From: Actinomycetes bacterium
GTDB taxonomy: Bacteria > Actinomycetota > Actinomycetes > Propionibacteriales > Nocardioidaceae
Length of the DNA stretch: 20,125 bases
NCBI GenBank assembly: GCA_023417775.1
Contig: JAEZEJ010000057.1
Location: forward strand, 1 to 20,125
Reading direction: 5' to 3'
The notes beneath the pieces are model-generated. The model worked only from the letters and a program-made list of their open reading frames with translations. It made no database searches and had not been told where the DNA came from. Below, one piece after another: positions 7,423-13,632 of this stretch. The stretch's first letter is position 1, and each line of letters begins with the position of its first letter. Both the position numbers and the translations under genes were made by a program.

Positions 7423-8516
7423 GGGCCCTCCTCGGGATCGGGGCGGTAGACCGCCCTGGCCAGGGCCTCTAAGATCTCCGGGGTCCGCGGACCCCAGCTG
7501 AACATCTCGTAGTCGCTCATATCGACGACTCGTTGCCGCTCGCCCGCCGGTGTCTGCGCGACACCCGGCACGTCCATCAGTCCCTCGATGCCGCCGACCG
7601 ACTCCAGTCCGAGGGTCAGCATGAGATACAGATCGGGCTCCAGCCGCATGAGCCCCTCGGCCGTCAGCGCCCCGCTGGTCCAGTCCAGCTCACCGGCCAC
7701 GTCCACCCCGCCGAGCGCCTCGATGAGGACGCCGGCGATGCCCTGGCTTCCGTCGGGCTCGTTGCCGTACATGTAGTAGACGTTCGCCTGCCCCCGCATG
7801 TACAGGAAGACCATGCGGACGCGATCGCTCTCCTCATCGGGAGCCAGGGCGTCGGCCCACTCCAATGTGGCGTCGAGCCGTTGCTCGAAGTCCGCGACAT
7901 ACTGCTCGCCGAGCTCGGGGACGCCGAGGGCCTCCGCGACATCGCCGATGAGCCGTCCGATGTCCTCGAAGCCGGTCGCCGGCTCGAAGAAGACCACCGG
8001 GATGCCGGCCTTGCGCAGCTGCATCTGCACGTCATAGGGGCCGACGCTGTAGTCGGTCAGCACGACGGTGGGATCGAGATCGAGGATGGCCTCGGCGTTC
8101 AGCGTGTGATTGTCCATGACCAGCGGCAGGTCCTTCGCCGAGTCGAAGCCGGTGGTGATGTCGCGGCCGACGACGTCCGGTCCGAAGCCGAGGCCGAAGA
8201 CGACCGAGGCGAGGCTTCCGGTGCCGTCGAGAGCGAGGATCCTGCTGGTGTCGGTGATCTCGACCGTCTCTCCGTCGAGGCCCGTGAACGAGGTCGGCAG
8301 GTCCGGCCGGGGATCGGTGGTGATCGGCGTGATATCGCCGGAGGCGAGCGTCGCGGTGTCCGGCCCTTCGAAGGATCGCGGGCTGTCGGTCCTACCCGAG
8401 GCGTCGGCGACATCGGGACCCTCGGCCAGGAGACCGCATGCGGTGAGGCCGGAGCACAAGAGGATCACGACGATCGCCGCGAACGGACGGAGAACGGCGC
8501 GGCGAGGGACAGTCAC
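7419..8516 (-). CDS. hmuT: Haem-binding lipoprotein of the ABC transporter
   Basis: 365 aa. Lipoprotein signal with lipobox L24-T-A-C27, so the mature protein should be lipid-anchored outside the membrane. The body is a periplasmic-binding-protein (TroA/BtuF) fold: SRILALDGTGSLASVVFGLG, then H137 in NHTLNAEAILDLDPTVVLTD, then Y239-M-R241 in FLYMRGQANVYYMYG. Corynebacterium diphtheriae HmuT uses a His, a Tyr and an Arg two residues after that Tyr for haem (His136, Tyr235, Arg237 as I recall), which matches this arrangement. It would accept haem from the HtaA proteins and deliver it to HmuU. GTG 8516 is the only start that gives a complete signal peptide; there is no Shine-Dalgarno before it, and a -10-like TAGCCT lies 8 nt upstream, so the mRNA may be leaderless. 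An iron box overlaps this promoter. Confidence 0.92.
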   Translation of the reverse strand: MTVPRRAVLRPFAAIVVILLCSGLTACGLLAEGPDVADASGRTDSPRSFEGPDTATLASGDITPITTDPRPDLPTSFTGLDGETVEITDTSRILALDGTGSLASVVFGLGFGPDVVGRDITTGFDSAKDLPLVMDNHTLNAEAILDLDPTVVLTDYSVGPYDVQMQLRKAGIPVVFFEPATGFEDIGRLIGDVAEALGVPELGEQYVADFEQRLDATLEWADALAPDEESDRVRMVFLYMRGQANVYYMYGNEPDGSQGIAGVLIEALGGVDVAGELDWTSGALTAEGLMRLEPDLYLMLTLGLESVGGIEGLMDVPGVAQTPAGERQRVVDMSDYEMFSWGPRTPEILEALARAVYRPDPEEGP

Positions 8517-8517
8517 A

Positions 8518-8536
8518 ATAGCTGAGGCTAACCTAA
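8518..8536. promoter_or_regulatory. DtxR/IdeR iron box 1, next to the hmuT start
   Basis: ATAGCTGAGGCTAACCTAA matches the 19-bp consensus TTAGGTTAGGCTAACCTAA at 16 of 19 positions. It covers the putative hmuT -10 (8525-8530) and transcription start. Iron-loaded DtxR/IdeR bound here would block hmuT transcription. Confidence 0.85.
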
Positions 8537-8554
8537 GTTATGGTCTTGCAGCAA
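8525..8554 (-). promoter_or_regulatory. Putative hmuT operon promoter
   Basis: On the minus strand, TTGCTG (8554-8549) and TAGCCT (8530-8525) form a -35/-10 pair with an 18-bp spacer. The -10 ends 8 nt before the GTG start, so transcription would begin at or within about 2 nt of the start codon. That fits the missing Shine-Dalgarno. Confidence 0.5.
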
Positions 8555-8572
8555 TAGGTTTGCCTCAGCTAA
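8554..8572. promoter_or_regulatory. DtxR/IdeR iron box 2
   Basis: ATAGGTTTGCCTCAGCTAA matches the consensus (TTAGGTTAGCCTAACCTAA orientation) at 15 of 19 positions. It lies in the centre of the divergent region, touching the hmuT -35 and a possible -35 of the rightward protease gene. Confidence 0.75.
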
Positions 8573-8590
8573 TTTAGGCAAGGCTAAGCT
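8560..8590 (+). promoter_or_regulatory. Possible rightward promoter of the protease-sortase genes
   Basis: TTGCCT (8560-8565) and TAAGCT (8585-8590) are separated by 19 bp. The -10 fits the TAnnnT pattern, but the spacer is long and the -35 poor. It lies within iron boxes 2 and 3. Confidence 0.3.
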
Positions 8591-8592
8591 AT
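8574..8592. promoter_or_regulatory. DtxR/IdeR iron box 3, on the protease side
   Basis: TTAGGCAAGGCTAAGCTAT matches the consensus at 15 of 19 positions. It contains a -10-like TAAGCT (8585-8590) for rightward transcription, so it could repress the protease gene. Its centre is 20 bp from that of box 2, about two helical turns. Confidence 0.75.
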
Positions 8593-8609
8593 CTCTCAGA
8601 GAGCTGTCA

Positions 8610-8627
8610 GGTGCCCCGAGGGGCGCC
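8610..8627 (+). promoter_or_regulatory. Small GC-rich hairpin in the protease 5' leader
   Basis: GGTGCC and GGCGCC flank CCGAGG, giving a 6-bp stem (one G-T pair) about 30 nt before the chosen GTG start. It overlaps an alternative in-frame GTG at 8611, which makes that upstream start less attractive. Function unknown. Confidence 0.3.
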
Positions 8628-8658
8628 GTCCCACCGTGAAGCGCATCGGAAGGCCCCT

Positions 8659-11600
8659 GTGAAACTCGTTCGTGCCCGTCGACGACCAGCGGGCGTCGCC
8701 GCAGTCGTCCTGGCGGCGACCCTCCTGTTCACGGCGATGAGTTGGATGCCGGCTCCCTCCGATGACCACGAGCCCGCGCCCATCTCGCCCGAGCTCGCCT
8801 CGCTGAGCGAGCAGTTCGCCACGGAGAGCCCGGGATCGGGAGCCGCGGACGACCGACCCGAGCCGGTCGACATCATCGTCCGGTTCGCGTCCCCGGAGGT
8901 CGACCCCTCCGCCCAGGGCGAGACCGGGGCATCGGTGGACTCGCTGCGCGCGAACGCCGAGGAACGATGGAACGGTGCCGAACGCGCGTTGGACCACCTG
9001 GCTCCTGACGTCGAGGTGCTCGAACGCTTCTGGATCAATGGGGCGATCCTGGTGCGGGCAGTGCCCAGCGAACCGAATCTGCGATCGCTGTCCGAGCTGC
9101 CCGGAGCCATCGAGGTCATCCCCAACTTCGAGGTCGCACCTCTGGAGGCGAGCGCCGTGGAGCCGGCCGCGGCCGTCGACGCCATGACCACCACCCTGGC
9201 CGACGGCACCGCCGTCACCTACGGTCTGGACAAGATCGGCGCGCCCCAGGCATGGAACGACTTCGAGGTCACCGGGGAGGGGATCCGGGTCGCCGTGCTG
9301 GACACCGGCATCGACCCACAGCATCCCGACATCGCCGGCCGTCTCGTGGGATCGGATCTCAACGACCCGCTGTATCCGGGCGGTTGGATCAGCTTCGACG
9401 CCAGCGGCGGGCCGGTCCCGTCTCGTCCCAGCGACCCGGGCTCGCACGGCACCCATGTGGCCGGGACCATCGCGGGCGGCGACGCCTCGGGAACCCGGAT
9501 CGGTGTGGCCCCCGGTGCCGAGCTGATGGCCGCCAACGTGCTGAGCGGCCCCGGCGGCGGCTCCTACGCGTCCATCCTCTCGGGGATCCAGTGGGCACTC
9601 GACCCGCACACCGCGCAGTCGAAGGACGACCACGTCGGCGCACCCGCCAATGTCATCAACATGTCGCTCGGCTCGGGCGGCTACTCCGACGCCTATGCCG
9701 ATATCATCCGCAATGTCCGCGATGCCGGCGTGTTCCCGGCGATCGCGATCGGCAACGCACCCTGCGGCGCGACCGGCACCTCGTCGCCCGGCAACCTGTA
9801 CGAGGCCGTGGGTGTCGGGATGACCGATGTCGACGACCAGGTCGATCCGGGATCCTGCGGGGCGGTGACGCAGTGGCCTCGCACGATCAGCGAGAAGTAC
9901 GGCTGGCCCGAGAGCTTCGTCAAGCCCGATGTCAGCGCGCCGGGCACTGCCGTGTTCTCGGCGATGCCCGGCGGTCAGTGGGGCAATTCCACCGGGACCT
10001 CGATGGCGACGCCGCACGTCGCCGGTGCGGTGGCCCTGCTCCGCTCGGCACAGGCCGGACTCAGCGTCGACCAGATCGTCGACGCGCTCGAGAGCACCGC
10101 CTGGCATCCCGACGGTGAGGGCGCCGAGCCCGACCCGGGTTATGGTCACGGCCGCATCGACGTGCACAAGGCGATCTCCGGAGTGCTCGGCGCATCAGGG
10201 GTCAGCGGCACGGTGAAGGATGCCGCCACCGGCTCGGCGATCGAGGGGGCCACGGTCTCCTTCGCCGATGTCGGAGAACGGTGGACGACCGATGAGAACG
10301 GCACCTTCCGAGCCGATCTGGTCCCCGGCGACTACACCTTGACCATCGAGCGCTTCGGCTATGAGACCCAGCAGGTCGAGGCGCGGGTGCCCGCCGATGA
10401 GGTGGTCGTGATCGAGGCGCAGCTCACCCCGTTGACCACCGGTGCCGTCGCCGGCAGGGTCACGGACCTGGACGGCACCCCGATCGCAAGCGCCGAGGTC
10501 GCGGTCCTCGGCCATCCGGTGAGGACCAGCACCGACGCCACGGGCCGGTTCAGCATCGAGGATCTCCCGGCCGGCACCTACCAGGTCCGTGCGAGCGCCG
10601 AGGGCTACATCGAATCGGTCTCCGATGCCGCCACCGTCCGCGCCGGTGGCACCACGACGATCAACTACCGCCTCGCCGAGCAGACCCGGGTGCTCGTGCT
10701 CGGCGATCGGGGCAACACGGTGCGGGCGCTGCGTTCGGCGGGGCTCAACGCCGAGAACATGCCCGGTCTCCCCGACCCGTCCGTGCTGGACGAGGCCGGC
10801 TACAGCGTGGTGGTCTGGGACACCCCGGCCGGGGTTGACGCTGAACGCGTCCGCGCATTCATCTCCCATGCGGAGGCCGCCGGCACAGGGGTGCTCTGGC
10901 TGGATCTCGGCACGAGCGCGGACGCGGGCATTCCCCAGCTGGCGAACGCGACCGGATCTCCCACCGGTCGGATGACCGCGGACGATCCCAACGATCCGTC
11001 GATCGCCGCCACGGGCTATCGCGTGGTCGCCGACCACCCGATCTTCCAGCGCGGCTTCGCCGCCGGCGGCGCCTACGGCGTCGGCGATGTGATCGTGCAC
11101 AACGATCAGAACGGCCCCAAGCACCATGCGTGGTTCGACGCCTATCCGCAGGGACGGGTGCTGGCCGAGACGGTCACGGTCGACGGCGATGGCCAGGTCA
11201 CGGCCCGGGGCAACGGCATAGCGGTGGCCGAGTCCGGCCGTCACCGGTCGGTGCTCATGTCGCTGAACGCGACCACGCCGTCGGTCAGCTCGCGCAACTG
11301 GTCGCTGGGAGCCTTGCAGGTCTTCGTCAACGCGATCGACTGGGCGGCGCCCGAGGGAGCGGCGAGCGTTCCTCCGGAGATCATCGAGCCCACCGATCCC
11401 GACGACCCGGACGACCCCGACGACCCCGACGACCCGAGACCCCCGAAGGACAAGGGCGGCTCGGGCTCCCCCTGGCGTCCCGGCGCGGCCGGCGGCGTGT
11501 CGGGAGGCGGACCTTCCCAGCTCGCCCCGGCTGCGGGATCACCGCAGGCCGACGCCGACGCGGCCGCCACCACCGGTACACAGCGGGATCAGCCCGAGCG

Positions 11601-12105
11601 TCCGTCGACCACACCCGACAAGCCCGTCGGCAGCATCGACGAGCTGAACGACGCCAACCGGGGCGAGCTGAAGGCCGAGCTGGATGGCGACCTGCTGACG
11701 GTGACGATCGCCGGAGCGAACGAGGGCGACTGGTTCTTCGCCCATGTCTATCCGTCCGGAGCGGCGATCGACTGGCTCAGCGCGGACGACCAGAGCCGGG
11801 TCCAGCTCGACGTGTCCAGCCTGAGCGACGGGCTCTACAAGTTCACCTTCCTCGACGCGAACGAGACGTTCATCGGCTGGGTGGAGCTACAGGTCGGCGA
11901 GGAGGACGCCCACGCCGAGCCTCGTGAAGCCCCGCGCGCTGAGAGCACCATCCTTGGCCCCCACACGGACGGCGGATCGGGTCTGTCGTTGAGCGGGCTG
12001 GAGCAGGCCCTGATCGCCGGCACCGGCGTGCTGTTCATCGCCGCCGCTCTGGTGCTGGTGATCGCGGCGCTGCGACGGCCGTCCCACGGAGCGGGAACAC
12101 CGTGA
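8659..12105 (+). CDS. Cell-surface subtilisin-family (S8) serine protease, multidomain, C-terminally membrane-anchored
   Basis: 1148 aa from GTG 8659, which has GGAAGG 5 nt upstream and gives a standard signal peptide (MKLVRARRRPAG plus a hydrophobic stretch). An in-frame GTG at 8611 would add 16 residues without a good ribosome site. Inhibitor-like propeptide at about 65-165. Catalytic domain at about 170-510: D215 (VAVLDTGID), H263 (GSHGTHVAGT), oxyanion N366, S448 (GTSMATPHVAGA). Two carboxypeptidase-regulatory-like beta domains (about 514-592 and 595-674), a glutamine-amidotransferase-like domain at about 676-897 (VLVLGDRG, VVVWDTPAG), an acidic Asp-Pro linker, an NRG...IGW module at about 993-1080 (N1000), and a final membrane helix with an RR tail. 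Divergent from the haem operon across shared iron boxes, and sharing the NRG module with its HtaA protein. Haemoprotein cleavage is inferred only; autolysin or surface-protein processing are alternatives. Confidence 0.88.
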   Translation: MKLVRARRRPAGVAAVVLAATLLFTAMSWMPAPSDDHEPAPISPELASLSEQFATESPGSGAADDRPEPVDIIVRFASPEVDPSAQGETGASVDSLRANAEERWNGAERALDHLAPDVEVLERFWINGAILVRAVPSEPNLRSLSELPGAIEVIPNFEVAPLEASAVEPAAAVDAMTTTLADGTAVTYGLDKIGAPQAWNDFEVTGEGIRVAVLDTGIDPQHPDIAGRLVGSDLNDPLYPGGWISFDASGGPVPSRPSDPGSHGTHVAGTIAGGDASGTRIGVAPGAELMAANVLSGPGGGSYASILSGIQWALDPHTAQSKDDHVGAPANVINMSLGSGGYSDAYADIIRNVRDAGVFPAIAIGNAPCGATGTSSPGNLYEAVGVGMTDVDDQVDPGSCGAVTQWPRTISEKYGWPESFVKPDVSAPGTAVFSAMPGGQWGNSTGTSMATPHVAGAVALLRSAQAGLSVDQIVDALESTAWHPDGEGAEPDPGYGHGRIDVHKAISGVLGASGVSGTVKDAATGSAIEGATVSFADVGERWTTDENGTFRADLVPGDYTLTIERFGYETQQVEARVPADEVVVIEAQLTPLTTGAVAGRVTDLDGTPIASAEVAVLGHPVRTSTDATGRFSIEDLPAGTYQVRASAEGYIESVSDAATVRAGGTTTINYRLAEQTRVLVLGDRGNTVRALRSAGLNAENMPGLPDPSVLDEAGYSVVVWDTPAGVDAERVRAFISHAEAAGTGVLWLDLGTSADAGIPQLANATGSPTGRMTADDPNDPSIAATGYRVVADHPIFQRGFAAGGAYGVGDVIVHNDQNGPKHHAWFDAYPQGRVLAETVTVDGDGQVTARGNGIAVAESGRHRSVLMSLNATTPSVSSRNWSLGALQVFVNAIDWAAPEGAASVPPEIIEPTDPDDPDDPDDPDDPRPPKDKGGSGSPWRPGAAGGVSGGGPSQLAPAAGSPQADADAAATTGTQRDQPERPSTTPDKPVGSIDELNDANRGELKAELDGDLLTVTIAGANEGDWFFAHVYPSGAAIDWLSADDQSRVQLDVSSLSDGLYKFTFLDANETFIGWVELQVGEEDAHAEPREAPRAESTILGPHTDGGSGLSLSGLEQALIAGTGVLFIAAALVLVIAALRRPSHGAGTP
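11401..11436 (+). repeat. 9-bp tandem repeat encoding the Asp-Asp-Pro linker
   Basis: Four copies of gacgaccc[c/g] encode DDP x4 between the amidotransferase-like domain and the NRG module of the protease. It is in frame, so copy-number changes would only alter linker length. Confidence 0.9.
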
Positions 12106-12764
12106 CGCGGGGGGCGGTCACGACCCGTCGACCGCTGTTCGTCGGGACGCTCGCGGTGATCGTCGTCGGCGTGGTGATCGCGGTGGTGGGGGCCGTCGGC
12201 TGGTTCGGCGCGGACCGGCCCGAGCCTCCTCCCGAGCGGCGGCAGGTCGAGTCGGTCGCGGGGTCGGGGAACATCCGACCGCTGCCGGCCGCCGCGCCGC
12301 TCGACATCAGCGTGCCGGTCGTCGATCTGCATGTCGAGGTCGGCATCCAGCCGCCTCCCGTCGACGGGGTTCTCGTGCCGCCGGACGGCGAACGCGGCTA
12401 CTGGCTCGACGATCGTGCCGGCGTGGGGGCCGATGCCGACGACACCGCCTATCTGATCGGGCACAGCGCCGCGGTCGGGCCCGCAGCGTTCAATGCCCTC
12501 GTCAACCGCGAGCAGCAGCGCAGCTCCCTCTACGCGGGAGACGAGATCATCGTGACGACCGAACATGGAGAGGTCGTGTACATCGTGCAGCGCACCATGA
12601 TCCACGAACAGAGCCGTCTCGCCGACATCGCCGATCTGTGGACGGCGAGCCCGGGGCGCCTGGTCCTGATCAGCTGTCTGTTCGACGATCAAGGGCGCCC
12701 CACCGACGACAATGTCGTCATCTACGCACGGCTCGCCCCGGAGTCGTCGGGCGGCGTGTCCTGA
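12102..12764 (+). CDS. Class F-like sortase
   Basis: 220 aa. N-terminal membrane helix (LFVGTLAVIVVGVVIAVVGAVGWF), Pro-rich spacer, then a compact sortase domain with the three catalytic residues: H121 in AYLIGHS, C192 in LVLISCL, R210 in VIYARL. Length and motif layout fit the small class F/E-like actinobacterial sortases. It would join surface proteins to the cell wall by transpeptidation. The GTG start overlaps the protease stop (GTGA) and GGAGCGGG lies just upstream, so it is co-translated with the protease. Neither the protease nor the visible haem-operon proteins has a clear LPxTG motif, so the substrate is uncertain. Candidates are the truncated gene at the left edge, whose C-terminus is not visible, and the HtaA protein with SAATG before its last helix. 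Confidence 0.85.
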   Translation: MTRGAVTTRRPLFVGTLAVIVVGVVIAVVGAVGWFGADRPEPPPERRQVESVAGSGNIRPLPAAAPLDISVPVVDLHVEVGIQPPPVDGVLVPPDGERGYWLDDRAGVGADADDTAYLIGHSAAVGPAAFNALVNREQQRSSLYAGDEIIVTTEHGEVVYIVQRTMIHEQSRLADIADLWTASPGRLVLISCLFDDQGRPTDDNVVIYARLAPESSGGVS

Positions 12765-12815
12765 GCCCGAGCGGTGGCGACGGTGCTGTCCGACCCGCAC
12801 CGATTCGGTCGATCG

Positions 12816-12836
12816 GCCCCGGGCACGCCTCCGGGC
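12816..12836 (+). terminator. Weak stem-loop after the sortase gene
   Basis: GCCCCGG (12816-12822) can pair with CCGGGC (12831-12836) with one bulged C and an 8-nt loop, 14 nt before the hydrolase start. There is no T-run. It may end or attenuate the protease-sortase transcript, or mean nothing. Nothing else is seen in the 12765-12850 gap. Confidence 0.2.
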
Positions 12837-12850
12837 TGCGACGATGAGGC

Positions 12851-13606
12851 ATGGACGTCGAACTGCTGACCGCCGCCGTCATGGAGCCCGCGCTCGGGCC
12901 GGCCGTGCCCGCGCAGGTGCTGGTGGGCGACACCGGAGACGGACTCGTGCTGGTCGACACCGGTTTCGGCACCGCCGACCTGGCCGACCCGGCGCAGCGC
13001 CTCGGTCCGATGCGGCGCGTGCTCCGGCCCCGCCTCGACCCGGCGCTCACCGTGGTCGAACAGTTGCGCCGCCGTGGGATCGAGCCGGGAGCGGTGACCG
13101 ATATCGTGCTCACCCACCTCGATCTGGATCACATGGGCGGCGTCGACGACTTCCCGGGGGCGCGGGTGCACACGACCGCCGACGAGTACGCCGCGGCCGT
13201 CACCGATCCGGATCCGCTCGATCGCGTGCGGTACCGGCAGAGCCAGCTCGCGACCTTCCCTCGGCCGGTGCTCCACGCCGGGCGCGGCGATGTCTGGGAG
13301 TTCGGCCTCACCGGACACGAGGTGCTGCCCGGGGTGGTGCTGGTGCCCATGCCCGGGCACTCTCGCGGGCACGCAGCGGTCGCGGTGACGCAGGGTGATC
13401 GGTGGATCCTGCACGCCGGGGATGCGCTCTTCGATGCGAGCGTCCTCGATCCGGCGCTGCCACGACATGGCACATTGCGGGCCTTCGAACGCTCCGTCGG
13501 CCGCGATCAGGGCGCCATCTCGCGCAACCACCGTCTGCTGGCGGAGCTGCACCTGCTACCCCAGATCACCGTCGTCCTCGCGCACGATCCCCGCGCCTCC
13601 CTCTGA
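12851..13606 (+). CDS. Metallo-beta-lactamase-fold hydrolase
   Basis: 251 aa, soluble, no signal peptide. Metal-site motifs of the fold are visible: H89-L-D91-L-D93-H94 (THLDLDHMGG), H170 in PGHSRGH, D191 in LHAGDALFD, and a late H245 in VVLAHD. The second position of the classical HxHxDH motif is Asp, a variant common in lactonase-like and other uncharacterised members. Likely a metal-dependent hydrolase (ester, lactone or thioester); the substrate is unknown. ATG 12851 has only a weak GAGG 1-2 nt away, so leaderless translation or a poor ribosome site is possible. It lies 86 nt after the sortase on the same strand, and membership of the protease-sortase unit is uncertain. Convergent with the anthranilate synthase gene, 26 nt apart. 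Confidence 0.85.
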   Translation: MDVELLTAAVMEPALGPAVPAQVLVGDTGDGLVLVDTGFGTADLADPAQRLGPMRRVLRPRLDPALTVVEQLRRRGIEPGAVTDIVLTHLDLDHMGGVDDFPGARVHTTADEYAAAVTDPDPLDRVRYRQSQLATFPRPVLHAGRGDVWEFGLTGHEVLPGVVLVPMPGHSRGHAAVAVTQGDRWILHAGDALFDASVLDPALPRHGTLRAFERSVGRDQGAISRNHRLLAELHLLPQITVVLAHDPRASL

Positions 13607-13632
13607 CGACGACAACCCGCTAGGTTCCGGGG

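Noticed and set aside
8611..8658. Alternative upstream GTG start for the protease
   Set aside because: No good ribosome site, lies in a small hairpin, and would put 16 extra residues before a normal signal peptide. GTG 8659 has GGAAGG at 5 nt.
11401..11436. Short tandem repeats considered as a CRISPR-like or regulatory array
   Set aside because: 9-bp units without spacers, in frame and encoding a DDP linker.
11520..11545. LAPAAGSP in the protease, also found as LAPAAGTP near the end of the HtaA protein (about 2214-2240), considered as a shared sorting motif
   Set aside because: In the protease it lies in a low-complexity linker before a further domain, not before the C-terminal helix, so it cannot be a sorting signal. 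Ala/Pro-rich coincidence is more likely.
13607..13632. Terminator between the convergent hydrolase and anthranilate-synthase genes
   Set aside because: Only 26 bp, with no clear inverted repeat or T-run visible.
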